A stretch of DNA of 64,000 nucleotides from an uncultured Phocaeicola sp. (GTDB lineage: Bacteria > Bacteroidota > Bacteroidia > Bacteroidales > Bacteroidaceae), in contig CANPVZ010000010.1 of the NCBI GenBank assembly GCA_947581855.1, positions 1-64,000 on the forward strand, given 5' to 3'. Below the pieces are notes generated by a model. The model was not told where the DNA came from. It ran no database searches and saw only the letters and a list, made by a program, of their open reading frames with translations. Shown piece by piece: positions 9,240 to 17,136 of this stretch (positions within the stretch are counted from its first letter, which is position 1; each line of letters begins with the position of its first letter). Both the position numbers and the translations under genes were made by a program.

Positions 9240-9311
9240 CCGTTATTTCCCCGTCAAGTGGAAAGAAAATGACGAATGTTTAAATACTTTGTTTGTTATC
9301 CGAAATATGTA

Positions 9312-9367
9312 TTAACGCAAGCTTTTGCAGATTCAGAAAAATAGATGTCTGCGAAAACTTGCGTTAA
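9312..9367. terminator. 20-bp stem hairpin downstream of the DUF4488 gene
   Basis: TTAACGCAAGCTTTTGCAGA (9312-9331) pairs with its near-perfect reverse complement at 9348-9367 (18 of 20). There is no clean T run directly after the stem, so it may be a terminator, an mRNA-stabilising hairpin or a protein-binding palindrome. Confidence 0.55.
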
Positions 9368-9436
9368 TTTGCGTTTTGCAGAGACAGTTCAATCCGCTTA
9401 TGTAACCTTTTCTCTGCTAAATTTTTATAGGATTTG

Positions 9437-9467
9437 TTTGCTAATTAAAAGAAAACCCGTACCTTTG
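9437..9467 (+). promoter_or_regulatory. promoter of the rplM-rpsI operon
   Basis: The -33 box TTTG (9437-9440; a second TTTG at 9433) and the -7 box TACCTTTG (9460-9467) are 19 bp apart, an excellent match to the Bacteroides consensus. Transcription would begin near 9475, leaving a leader of about 120 nt. Confidence 0.8.
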
Positions 9468-9474
9468 CAAGCCG

Positions 9475-9594
9475 ATTATTATCAAAAAGTGATAAAAGTT
9501 TAGTTTTTAGCGTGTTAATAGTCCATAGTCCGGGACGGTTAGGAGCGCTAAGCAAATGTTTTTTAGTAGTTAACAATTTAAAAAGAAATTAAGA
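9475..9594 (+). promoter_or_regulatory. structured 5' leader of rplM (candidate ribosomal-protein autoregulatory leader)
   Basis: The leader can form TTATC/GATAA just after the start site, and a second stem TTAGCG (9507-9512) with CGCTAA (9546-9551) enclosing GTCC/GGAC. r-protein operons are usually autoregulated through such leaders, so binding of L13 or S9 is a reasonable guess. No covariation could be tested. Confidence 0.4.
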
Positions 9595-10056
9595 GTGGAT
9601 ACTTTAAGTTACAAGACCATTTCTGCAAACAAAGTAACAGCAACCAAAGAATGGGTTGTTGTAGACGCTACCGACCAGGTGTTAGGCCGTCTCGGTGCGA
9701 AAGTTGCGAAACTGTTGAGAGGAAAGTATAAACCAAACTTTACCCCTCATGTTGATTGTGGCGATAATGTTATCATTATCAATGCCGACAAAGTAAAATT
9801 AACCGGAAACAAATGGAACGACAGAATCTATTTGAACTATACAGGCTATCCTGGTGGTCAGAAAGAAATTACTCCTGCTCGTTTGATGGCTAAGCCTAAC
9901 GGTGAGGAAAAATTATTGAAGAGAGTCGTTAAGGGCATGCTTCCTAAAAATCGTCTGGGAGCTAAACAACTTGGCAACCTTTATGTTTACGCTGGTAGCG
10001 AACATAAACATCAAGCTCAGAGCCCGAAATCAATTGATATAAACTTACTTAAATAA
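9595..10056 (+). CDS. rplM: 50S ribosomal protein L13
   Basis: 153 residues, with WVVVDATDQVLGRLGAKVAKLLRGK, the L13 core motif, and PNGEEKLLKRVVKGMLPKN. The start codon is GTG at 9595 (MDTLSYKTISANKVTATKEW), which gives the usual Bacteroidales N-terminus. It is the first gene of the classic rplM-rpsI pair, with rpsI starting 6 nt after its stop. L13 is an early-assembly protein of the 50S subunit. Expression is probably set by the promoter at 9437 and the structured leader. Confidence 0.97.
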   Translation: MDTLSYKTISANKVTATKEWVVVDATDQVLGRLGAKVAKLLRGKYKPNFTPHVDCGDNVIIINADKVKLTGNKWNDRIYLNYTGYPGGQKEITPARLMAKPNGEEKLLKRVVKGMLPKNRLGAKQLGNLYVYAGSEHKHQAQSPKSIDINLLK

Positions 10057-10062
10057 TAAAGA

Positions 10063-10449
10063 ATGGAAGTAGTAAATGCATTAGGCAGACGTAAACGCGC
10101 CATTGCTCGCGTATTCGTAAGCGAAGGTACAGGAAAGATTACTATTAACAAGAGAGACCTTGCAGAGTACTTTCCATCAACTATTCTTCAGTATGTAGTA
10201 AAGCAGCCGTTGAATAAACTGGAAGTTGCAGAAAAATATGATATCAAGGTAAATCTTTACGGAGGAGGTTTTACAGGTCAGTCTCAGGCTTTGCGTTTGG
10301 CAATTTCCCGTGCGCTGGTTAAAATCAATCCTGAAGATAAAGCCGCTCTTCGCAGCGAAGGATTCATGACTCGTGATTCACGTTCTGTTGAGCGTAAGAA
10401 ACCGGGACGTCCGAAAGCACGTAAAAGATTCCAGTTCAGTAAACGTTAA
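10063..10449 (+). CDS. rpsI: 30S ribosomal protein S9
   Basis: 128 residues. It starts MEVVNALGRRKRAIARVFV and has GGGFTGQSQALRLAISRAL and the conserved basic tail KKPGRPKARKRFQFSKR, whose last Arg reaches toward the P-site tRNA. The full length matches the family. It is in an operon with rplM. The following rpsB gene is separated by a 114-nt hairpin-rich leader, so rpsB may be partly independent or attenuated. Confidence 0.97.
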   Translation: MEVVNALGRRKRAIARVFVSEGTGKITINKRDLAEYFPSTILQYVVKQPLNKLEVAEKYDIKVNLYGGGFTGQSQALRLAISRALVKINPEDKAALRSEGFMTRDSRSVERKKPGRPKARKRFQFSKR

Positions 10450-10450
10450 G

Positions 10451-10563
10451 AGTTGGACTCAACTGATAGAGCGTTTAGTATCTAAACTGTCGAGATTCTT
10501 ATATAGACTACCCGATGGTTGGTGAAAACAAAAAAGAATGTAAACGATTTAAAGAATAAAACA
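10451..10563 (+). promoter_or_regulatory. hairpin-rich leader between rpsI and rpsB (candidate S2 autoregulatory leader)
   Basis: Two perfect hairpins follow each other: AGTTG-GACT-CAACT (10451-10464) and GTTTAG-TAT-CTAAAC (10473-10487). A GATGGTTGGTGAAAAC segment follows. Transcripts of rpsB-tsf are autoregulated by S2 in other bacteria, so a similar role is inferred. No TAnnTTTG promoter is evident here. Confidence 0.4.
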
Positions 10564-11403
10564 ATGTCAAGAACAACATTTGATACATTATTGGAAGCTG
10601 GCTGCCATTTCGGACACCTTAAAAGAAAATGGAATCCTGCCATGGCTCCTTATATTTTCATGGAACGCAATGGTATTCATATCATTGATCTCCATAAAAC
10701 AGTTGCTAAAGTAGATGAAGCTGCCGATGCACTGAAACAAATTGCAAAGTCAGGAAAGAAAGTCCTGTTTGTTGCTACTAAGAAACAAGCTAAACAAGTG
10801 GTGGCCGACAAAGCCGCTTCTGTAAATATGCCTTATGTAATCGAGCGTTGGCCGGGTGGTATGTTAACTAACTTCCCGACTATTCGTAAGGCTGTGAAGA
10901 AAATGGCTACTATCGATAAATTGACTAACGATGGTACTTATTCGAATCTTTCAAAAAGAGAAATCCTTCAGATATCTCGTCAACGTGCTAAATTAGACAA
11001 GAACCTTGGTTCTATAGCTGATTTAACTCGTCTTCCGTCTGCATTATTCGTGATAGACGTTATGAAAGAAAATATTGCCGTTCGCGAAGCTAACCGTTTG
11101 GGTATTCCTGTGTTTGCTATTGTAGATACAAACTCAGATCCTTCAAATGTGGATTTTGTTATCCCTGCAAATGACGATGCTACGAAATCGGTAGAAGTAA
11201 TTCTCGATGCATGTTGTGCTGCAATTGCTGAAGGTTTGGAAGAAAGAAAAGCTGAAAAAGTAGATATGGAAGCTGCCGGAGAGGCTGCTCCTGCTAAGTC
11301 TAAAAGAAAAGGCGCTGCCAAAGCAAGACTTGATAAGTCTGCTGAAGAAGCCATCAATGCTGCGAAGGCTGCCGCTTTCTTGAAAGAGGACGAAGAAGCT
11401 TAA
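10564..11403 (+). CDS. rpsB: 30S ribosomal protein S2
   Basis: 279 residues starting MSRTTFDTLLEAGCHFGHLK at the ATG at 10564. A GTG at 10519 in frame would add a basic 15-residue extension that is not conserved. S2 signatures are AGCHFGHLKRKWNPAM, RWPGGMLTNFPTIRK and IPVFAIVDTNSDP. The protein has a C-terminal Ala/Lys/Glu-rich tail of about 45 residues beyond the usual S2 length. It is followed by a hairpin-terminator and then tsf, the normal rpsB-tsf order. Confidence 0.96.
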   Translation: MSRTTFDTLLEAGCHFGHLKRKWNPAMAPYIFMERNGIHIIDLHKTVAKVDEAADALKQIAKSGKKVLFVATKKQAKQVVADKAASVNMPYVIERWPGGMLTNFPTIRKAVKKMATIDKLTNDGTYSNLSKREILQISRQRAKLDKNLGSIADLTRLPSALFVIDVMKENIAVREANRLGIPVFAIVDTNSDPSNVDFVIPANDDATKSVEVILDACCAAIAEGLEERKAEKVDMEAAGEAAPAKSKRKGAAKARLDKSAEEAINAAKAAAFLKEDEEA

Positions 11404-11409
11404 TTATAT

Positions 11410-11490
11410 AATTGAGAGTTGAGAATTGAAAGTGGAGAGTTAGGCGGTAAACTTAGTTCTCATTTCCAACTCTCAGCTCTCAATTTTTTT
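11410..11490 (+). terminator. large inverted-repeat hairpin between rpsB and tsf
   Basis: AATTGAGAGTTGAGAATTG... (from 11410) pairs imperfectly with the segment ending CTCTCAATT (to 11485), and a run of T follows. It may act as a partial terminator. The gagagttgagaattga-type words look like a dispersed intergenic repeat; a related sequence flanks 37072-37270. Confidence 0.65.
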
Positions 11491-11525
11491 AATACGATTT
11501 TAATCACTAATAAATAAATACAATT

Positions 11526-12515
11526 ATGGCTGTAAGTATGGCTGATATAACCAAGCTTCGTAAAATGACCGGAGCTGGTATGATGGATTGCAAAAATGCA
11601 TTGACTGATGCAGAAGGCGATTTTGACAAGGCAATGAAAATTATCCGTGAGAAGGGACAGGCAGTTGCTGCAAAACGTTCTGACCGTGACGCTTCTGAAG
11701 GTTGTGTATTGGCTAAAGCTGAAAAGGATTTTGGCGCAATCATCGCTTTGAAGTGTGAAACGGATTTCGTTGCTAAAAACGAAGATTTTGTGAAATTGGC
11801 TCGGGCAATCTTGGATGCTGCCATAGCAAATAAGTGCAAGTCATTGGATGAAGTGAAGGCTCTTCCTATGGGTGATTCTACGGTAGCTCAAGCTGTGATT
11901 GACCGTAGCGGTATCACGGGTGAGAAGATGGAGTTGGATGGTTATAAGTTTATTGAAGGCGAAAACATTGCTGTTTACGATCATATGAACCGTCACATCC
12001 TTTGTACAATGGTTCAAACGAATCTTCCTGCTCAGGAGCAAGCTCATGAAGTAGCTATGCAGGTTGCTGCTATGAATCCGATGGCTTTGGATGAGGCAAG
12101 TGTGCCGCAGGAAGTGAGAGACAACGAATTCAATGTTGCTGTTGAGAAAACTAAAGAAGAACAAGTAAAGAAGGCCGTAGATAATGCTTTGAGGAAAGCT
12201 GGATTCAATATTTATATTTCAGAGACCGAAGAACACTTGAATGAGGGTATCATGAAAGGATTGATTACAGAAGCTCAAGCTGACGAGATCCGTGCGGTGA
12301 AGGCTAAAGTAACGAAAGAAAAACTTGCAAACTTACCGGAACAGATGATTCTGAATATTGCAAACGGACGTATGGCTAAATTTTACAAAGAAGTTTGTTT
12401 GCTGAGACAGGAATATATTCAAGATGCTAAGATGTCGGTAGCTGCCTACTTGAAATCTGTAAATAAGGATTTAACTGTAGTAGCATTCAGACGTTTTACT
12501 TTAAGAGCTGAATAA
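11526..12515 (+). CDS. tsf: translation elongation factor Ts
   Basis: 329 residues. The N-terminal UBA-like domain ADITKLRKMTGAGMMDCKNA is diagnostic, and the core TDFVAKNEDFVKLARAI is the EF-Tu-contacting segment. A long insertion and a second subdomain are present, as usual in Bacteroidetes. EF-Ts exchanges GDP for GTP on EF-Tu. It is downstream of rpsB across a hairpin-rich spacer and ends the ribosomal cluster, followed by a G+C-rich hairpin with a T run. Confidence 0.96.
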   Translation: MAVSMADITKLRKMTGAGMMDCKNALTDAEGDFDKAMKIIREKGQAVAAKRSDRDASEGCVLAKAEKDFGAIIALKCETDFVAKNEDFVKLARAILDAAIANKCKSLDEVKALPMGDSTVAQAVIDRSGITGEKMELDGYKFIEGENIAVYDHMNRHILCTMVQTNLPAQEQAHEVAMQVAAMNPMALDEASVPQEVRDNEFNVAVEKTKEEQVKKAVDNALRKAGFNIYISETEEHLNEGIMKGLITEAQADEIRAVKAKVTKEKLANLPEQMILNIANGRMAKFYKEVCLLRQEYIQDAKMSVAAYLKSVNKDLTVVAFRRFTLRAE

Positions 12516-12543
12516 AAGACTTCGAAAGTAGTATATAAATCAG

Positions 12544-12582
12544 TGAAAGGTCGTTGGACGAAGGTTCGGCGGCCTTTTTTCT
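12544..12582 (+). terminator. terminator after tsf
   Basis: AAAGGTCG (12544 onward) pairs with CGGCCTTT and is followed by TTTT and CTT. It closes the ribosomal-protein cluster. Confidence 0.7.
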
Positions 12583-12862
12583 TGTATCTTGGGAGAAACT
12601 CAAGATGGATATTATAAAGTTTAGTTTTTTATAAGAGAGGTTTCCGGGATATGCATCATTCATTTTTGGGATTTGTTCCATTGTTTGTCGGAATGAATGT
12701 TCATAGATCGAAAGAGAGAATCTCTTCTTTATCGGCACTATATTCCGTAACTGCGGAGATAACATATATATAAGGAATATTCAGTTATAGAATCCCAAGT
12801 GTGGAAATAAGAGCATCGTTTTGGGATTCTATATTTGTATGTAGGCTCACGTATAAGTGTAA
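12583..12862. other. intergenic region between convergent tsf and YciH-like gene
   Basis: There is no gene. It contains a perfect 12-13 bp inverted repeat, TATAGAATCCCAA (from 12786) with TTGGGATTCTATA (12821-12833), separated by about 23 bp. There is no T run on either side, so its role as a terminator of the minus-strand gene is uncertain. Confidence 0.5.
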
Positions 12863-13201
12863 TTACTTTGTCCGTACATATCCTTCTTTCTTTAGCAATT
12901 CGATTACTTTTGTTTTTAAGTCGCCTTGTATGAGAATTTCGCCGTCTTTGGCCGAACCTCCTACGCCGCATTTGCTTTTCAGTAACTTGCCCAATTCCTT
13001 TAAATCTTCTTCGTTGCCGACAAAACCGGTGACAAGGGTAACTACCTTTCCGCCACGGTTCTTTTTTTCGATATTAACATGCAGATTTTGTTTCTCTTTC
13101 GGAAGTGTTGCTGTGGTTTCTGTATCTTCTGTGTCATAATGAAAATCAGGATTGGTAGAATAAACCACATTCAACCGTTCTTTCCAGTCGTTCTGTTTCA
13201 T
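12863..13201 (-). CDS. SUI1/YciH family translation initiation factor-like protein
   Basis: 112 residues. The C-terminal SUI1 (eIF1-like) domain covers about residues 45-112, with LHVNIEKKNRGGKVVTLVTG and the conserved CGVGGSAKDGEILIQGD loop. Bacterial YciH-type proteins bind the 30S subunit and influence start-codon choice or act under stress; the exact role in Bacteroidetes is not settled. The gene is alone on the minus strand, convergent with tsf. A -7-like box TACATTTG (minus strand, plus coordinates 13226-13233) lies just upstream. Confidence 0.9.
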   Translation of the reverse strand: MKQNDWKERLNVVYSTNPDFHYDTEDTETTATLPKEKQNLHVNIEKKNRGGKVVTLVTGFVGNEEDLKELGKLLKSKCGVGGSAKDGEILIQGDLKTKVIELLKKEGYVRTK

Positions 13202-13654
13202 AAGGCTTTTTCAATGTATTGTTCGCAAATGTAGATAAAATCCATGAGATTTTACACTGACAGGATATAAAAACGATTTCTTTATAAAGGAAAGATGACA
13301 GAAAACGAATAATGGAACATTACGCACTTAATAAGAGACAATACGTTGATATCTAGCTGGCAAACTCATAAAAATGAAGCGGATTCCTTAAAGGAGATGA
13401 GTGAAATTGAAAAAATTATCAGTAAATCATGATAAATATACTTATCATTATGCTATAGCTGGAAATAGTATTAAAAATGATTCCTATAGCGGATACATAT
13501 TCATATATATGTTCGGAAAGTATGCACATAATAAAACTATAGTTTCTCATTGTTTGTTATAAAGGATGTAAAGTATTGTATCCTATAATTATTCTTTTTC
13601 TCCACAAAGTTGGCTTTTTCAAAAAAAACAGTAATTTTGCATCTATCATAATGT
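13202..13654. other. divergent intergenic region (YciH-like / rex)
   Basis: About 450 bp with promoter elements at both ends: minus-strand TACATTTG at 13226-13233 and plus-strand TAATTTTG at 13632-13639. The middle is AT-rich and shows no gene or strong repeat. Confidence 0.5.
13632..13639 (+). promoter_or_regulatory. -7 box of the rex promoter
   Basis: TAATTTTG matches TAnnTTTG and lies 22 nt before the ATG. A TTGG at 13610 is a weak -33 box with 18-bp spacing. Confidence 0.5.
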
Positions 13655-13660
13655 GTGAGT

Positions 13661-14317
13661 ATGAGTATTCGTTCACGAAAAGATACGGACAAAGTGCCGG
13701 AACCAACACTGAGAAGGCTTCCGTGGTATCTTTCCAACGTTAAGTTGATGAAAGAGAAAGGGGAGCATTATGTTTCTTCCACTCAAATTTCCAAAGAAAT
13801 AAATATCGATTCATCGCAGATAGCCAAGGATTTGTCATATGTGAATATTTCGGGGCGTACACGGGTAGGATATGATGTGGATGAGCTGATTAATGTGCTC
13901 GAAAGTTTTCTTGGTTTCACTAATATGCATAAAGCTTTTCTGTTTGGAGCCGGTAGTCTGGGACAAGCTTTGCTGGGCGATTCGGGTTTGAATCATTTCG
14001 GATTGGAGATTGTGGCGGCTTTTGATGTGAACCCTGATTTGATAGGCAAAGAAATTAATCACATTCCTATCTTTCATATTCATTCTTTCGAGGAGAAGAT
14101 AAAAGAATATGAGGCGGTAAATATCGGAGTGCTGACGGTGCCTATCAATATAGCTCAGAAAGTAACCGATGAGATGGTAGCCGGAGGAATTAAAGCGGTA
14201 TGGAATTTTACACCGTTCCGTATACGGGTACCTGAAAACATTGTAGTGCAGAATACATCGTTATATGCTCATTTGGCCGTGATGTTTAATCGCTTGAACT
14301 TTAATCAAATAAAATAA
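13661..14317 (+). CDS. rex: redox-sensing transcriptional repressor Rex
   Basis: 218 residues from the ATG at 13661 (a GTG at 13655 would add two). The winged-helix DNA-binding domain (about 15-85) has STQISKEINIDSSQIAKDLSY. The Rossmann domain has the NAD(H)-binding FLFGAGSLGQALLG (about 92) and AVWNFTPF. Rex senses the NADH/NAD+ ratio and represses fermentation and respiratory genes when NAD+ is high. Its stop overlaps the start of the next gene by 1 nt (TAATG), so the two are translationally coupled. No obvious Rex operator (TTGTGAAnnnnnnTTCACAA) was noticed in the window. Confidence 0.94.
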   Translation: MSIRSRKDTDKVPEPTLRRLPWYLSNVKLMKEKGEHYVSSTQISKEINIDSSQIAKDLSYVNISGRTRVGYDVDELINVLESFLGFTNMHKAFLFGAGSLGQALLGDSGLNHFGLEIVAAFDVNPDLIGKEINHIPIFHIHSFEEKIKEYEAVNIGVLTVPINIAQKVTDEMVAGGIKAVWNFTPFRIRVPENIVVQNTSLYAHLAVMFNRLNFNQIK

Positions 14318-14934
14318 TGAAAATTATTGCTGTAGGCATGAACTACGCCGACCATGTAAAAGAGTTGGACGGAAGTTTCGTGCGCCCTGAAGAACCCGTG
14401 ATTTTTCTAAAGCCGGATTCTGCTTTGTTGAAGGACGGGAAGCCTTTCTTTATTCCCGATTTCTCTCGCGAAGTGCATTACGAGGCAGAATTAGTGGTGC
14501 GTATCTGCCGACTTGGAAAAAATATTGCCGAGCGTTTTGCATATCGTTATTATGATGCGTTGACGATAGGTATCGATTTTACGGCTCGCGATTTACAACG
14601 TAAGTTTCGTGCGGCAGGAGATCCGTGGGAATTAAGTAAAGGATTCGATAATTCGGCGGCTATCGGTGAGTTTGTTCCTGTAGAAAAGTTTCAGGATATA
14701 CAGAACCTGAATTTCCGTCTCGATATAGACGGGAACACTGTGCAGCGAGGGCATACAGCCGATATGGTGTTCCGTGTGGATGAAGTGATTGCTTACGTAA
14801 GCCGTTTCTTCACCTTGAAAATCGGTGACTTGCTATATACGGGAACACCCGTGGGAGTAGGTCCGGTGCATGTCGGCGAACATTTACAAGGCTATCTTGA
14901 AGGGGAAAAGTTGCTTGATTTCCATATTCGTTAG
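14317..14934 (+). CDS. fumarylacetoacetate hydrolase family protein
   Basis: 205 residues, the short single-domain form of the family (like YcgM). It starts MKIIAVGMNYADHVKEL. Metal ligands are visible in VHYEAELVVRI (Glu-x-Glu type, about 51) and in the GIDFTARDLQR loop (about 88), with DPWELSKGFDNSAAIG and TGTPVGVGPVHVGE later. The family cleaves C-C bonds or decarboxylates/tautomerises acylpyruvates and oxaloacetate, so the substrate is open. It is translationally coupled to rex, which is a frequent arrangement in related genomes and may reflect redox-linked metabolism. Confidence 0.9.
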   Translation: MKIIAVGMNYADHVKELDGSFVRPEEPVIFLKPDSALLKDGKPFFIPDFSREVHYEAELVVRICRLGKNIAERFAYRYYDALTIGIDFTARDLQRKFRAAGDPWELSKGFDNSAAIGEFVPVEKFQDIQNLNFRLDIDGNTVQRGHTADMVFRVDEVIAYVSRFFTLKIGDLLYTGTPVGVGPVHVGEHLQGYLEGEKLLDFHIR

Positions 14935-15190
14935 CAGAGGCTGATGCCGGGGAATATCATGCCTTACGTTCATGGTTATAGAAGGTGGGCTCTGATTAAT
15001 GAAAGATAAATATGAATGGAACGCATGTTCTCTTGTTCCGAGGCGGAATGAGTGCCCCCATCGGACGGGAACTTTTTATTTATTTGATTGGAATCAGAAA
15101 CAGGATGATATGGCGGAAAAGTAAGCCGGAATAATAAAGAATCATGAACTATAACAAGAAAAATATTGTATAACGATTAAATAATATACA

Positions 15191-15670
15191 ATGAAAATAC
15201 GTGTAGGTTTTGGGTTTGATGTGCATGCTTTGGTCGAAGGAAGAGAACTTTGGTTGGGTGGCATCAAGTTGGAGCATGAGAAAGGTTTGCTGGGGCATTC
15301 GGATGCAGATGTTTTGGTACATGCCATTTGTGACGCTTTGCTGGGAGCTGCCAACATGCGCGATATAGGTTATCATTTTCCCGATAACGCCGGGGAGTTT
15401 AAGAATATCGACAGCAAGATTTTGCTGGCGCGTACCATTGAACTTATTGGGCAGAAAGGATATAAGGTTGGTAACGTGGATGCGACGGTTTGTGCGGAAC
15501 GGCCTAAACTGAAAGCGCGCATACCTGAGATGCAAGAAGTGTTGGCACATGTGATGGGCATAGATGCGGATGATATTTCCATTAAGGCTACTACTACCGA
15601 AAAATTGGGTTTCACCGGACGGGAAGAAGGAATATCTGCTTATGCTACAGTGCTGATAAATAAAGAATAA
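15191..15670 (+). CDS. ispF: 2-C-methyl-D-erythritol 2,4-cyclodiphosphate synthase
   Basis: 159 residues. It has the metal-binding GFDVHAL (about 8-14), the HSDADVLVHAICDALLGAA segment, and GFTGREEGISAYA near the end. IspF closes the cyclodiphosphate ring in the MEP isoprenoid pathway; dxr of the same pathway is at 35919. The 256 nt upstream (14935-15190) show no other gene. The length and all motifs are normal. Confidence 0.96.
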   Translation: MKIRVGFGFDVHALVEGRELWLGGIKLEHEKGLLGHSDADVLVHAICDALLGAANMRDIGYHFPDNAGEFKNIDSKILLARTIELIGQKGYKVGNVDATVCAERPKLKARIPEMQEVLAHVMGIDADDISIKATTTEKLGFTGREEGISAYATVLINKE

Positions 15671-15870
15671 ATCGGATGGAGTCGTGAGGTGACCGATCTT
15701 ACCGATCGTGTGTTCTTAGAATATAGCGTGGATAACCTTTGGTTGTGAGTTGATTATCGGTGCAAAGGTAACGCTTTTATACTTAGAGGATATTCACAAA
15801 TAAACTGGGCGAAACCGTGAATGGAACGGTGTAATGTGCGAAAAATAATACCTGAAAAACAATATAAACT

Positions 15871-16587
15871 ATGGATGTTCAAACTTTTATAAGTAACTAT
15901 CGCGAGGCTTTTTCGCAAAAAGCGGAATTACCTGTCGCTTTTTGGTATTCCGACACGTTGGCAGGAGAACTGAAAAAAACGCAAGGTTGTCTTTTCAAGA
16001 TACTCCCTGCCGTGCGTAACGGTGAGGTGGTGAGCATGAGTGCTGATACGCTAGGGTGTGGAGGCGGTAAATTCTATACAGGGTTTGCACCGATGAATGA
16101 TCATATCCCGACTTTCGTTTCGTTGAAAGAGAAGTATAAAGTAACGCCGGAGTCGGTTGTGGCATGTATAAAAGAAATCAATGTGCAGGAGGCTTCGGGA
16201 CGTTATATTCATTTTGCCCGCCTAGACCGTATCGATTCATTCGATGGAGTGGAAGGATTGCTTTTTCTTGCTACTCCCGATGTATTGTCCGGACTCTGTA
16301 CCTGGGCTTTCTTTGATAATGATTCTTCCGATGCCGTTTCGACTCTGTTCGGTTCGGGATGCAGCGCTACCATTACGCAAACCGTGAACGAAAACCGTAT
16401 TGGAGGGCGCCGTACGTTTTTAGGCTTCTTCGATCCCTCTGTACGACCTTTTATAGAGAGCAATCTGTTAAGCTTTGCCGTGCCGATGTCCCGTTTCCGG
16501 GAGATGTACGAGACCATGCGTCGTAGCTGTTTGTACGATACACATGCATGGGCAAAAGTGAAGACTCGCATTGCAGGGGAGGCGTGA
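15871..16587 (+). CDS. DUF169 family protein
   Basis: 238 residues. The layout LPVAFWYSDTLAGELKKTQG, then the Cys/Gly-rich SADTLGCGGGKFYTGF (about 57), then GSGCSATITQTV (about 167) and RRTFLGFFDPSVRPFI resembles the DUF169 family of proteins, often near corrinoid or redox enzymes but of unknown function. Conserved Cys residues in the two Gly-rich loops could bind metal or a cofactor, which is inference. It has no signal peptide and is monocistronic, flanked by short non-coding gaps and a decayed insertion sequence. Confidence 0.8.
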   Translation: MDVQTFISNYREAFSQKAELPVAFWYSDTLAGELKKTQGCLFKILPAVRNGEVVSMSADTLGCGGGKFYTGFAPMNDHIPTFVSLKEKYKVTPESVVACIKEINVQEASGRYIHFARLDRIDSFDGVEGLLFLATPDVLSGLCTWAFFDNDSSDAVSTLFGSGCSATITQTVNENRIGGRRTFLGFFDPSVRPFIESNLLSFAVPMSRFREMYETMRRSCLYDTHAWAKVKTRIAGEA

Positions 16588-16694
16588 ATCCGGTTAGCGT
16601 TTGTGCGTAGGAAAGAAGCTTGTACGAAATCGGAGGCTTGTTTAGGTGGCAGACGATTGCGATTGTGCCCGTTTGAGGGGTATGGTAGGGATAT

Positions 16695-16958
16695 TCAGTA
16701 AATGTCCCTAAAAACGGAGAATCCGATGTAAGCCTTCAGCACCATAAGGGCGATCTTTGCTGAAGGAGTGAAACAACTCCTGCGTCCCAGGCGGTGCTGT
16801 GACAGACCGACTTCTTTTGATATACTGTCAAATGGAAACACGGAGTAAAGACGCCCAAGTTCGCTCTCCTTAAAACTTTTGCGGTATTTTTCAAGAATAT
16901 CGAACTCTGTAAAACCCAAAGTAGGGTGAATTTCTGAAATATTTTGTATCTTCGCCAT
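16695..16958 (-). pseudogene. truncated transposase (N-terminal fragment)
   Basis: The reading frame has 87 codons: MAKIQNISEIHPTLGFTEF at the start, SELGRLYSVFPFDSISKE near residue 36, and LGRRSCFTPSAKIALMVLKA near 57. The ELGR.YS.FPF and ..G....F....KIALM.LK pattern is that of the N-terminal domain of IS5/IS1182-type transposases of Bacteroidales; the exact family is tentative. The last residues and the stop come from the terminal repeat of the element, so the DDE catalytic part is gone. It can only move if a full-length relative acts in trans. Confidence 0.75.
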
Positions 16959-17025
16959 ATCTTAGTTCTGGTATTTCCCCCGTTTTGGCTGCTAAACCTT
17001 ATTTTCGGGGCAATATCTAAAGATA

Positions 17026-17073
17026 CAAAAAAGCCAACTAATTCGCAATACTTTGAGCTTGAATTAGTTGGCT
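17026..17073 (-). terminator. inward-facing terminator inside the insertion-sequence end
   Basis: AGCCAACTAATTC (17032-17044) is a perfect inverted repeat of GAATTAGTTGGCT (17061-17073). On the minus strand the stem is followed by TTTTTTG. It lies between the element's right end and its transposase start and would block read-through from outside into the transposase, a known protective design in insertion sequences. Confidence 0.75.
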
Positions 17074-17136
17074 AATTTTATAGTATTTCCTGAATGTCCC
17101 TCTTTTATTGCTTCCCGGCGAGGTGGTAATAACCTC

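Larger units (their letters stand above)
16687..17101. mobile_element. 415-bp internally deleted insertion sequence with terminal inverted repeats
   Basis: AGGGATATTCAGTAAAT at 16687-16703 and ATTTCCTGAATGTCCCT at 17085-17101 are inverted repeats matching at 15 of 17 positions. Between them on the minus strand are a terminator hairpin, a promoter-like TATCTTTA and the first ~75-80 codons of a transposase, which then run straight into the left terminal repeat. Most of the transposase gene is therefore deleted, making a MITE-like, non-autonomous element. No clear target-site duplication was seen. Confidence 0.8.

Noticed and set aside
12801..13139. Plus-strand ORF opposite the SUI1/YciH-like gene
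   Set aside because: The minus strand carries a clear SUI1 domain; the plus frame has Ser/Phe-rich, non-protein-like composition.
15755..15775. Minus-strand promoter (TACCTTTG) downstream of ispF
   Set aside because: A -7-like box is present, but the TTTG upstream is 26 bp away and there is no minus-strand gene to drive.
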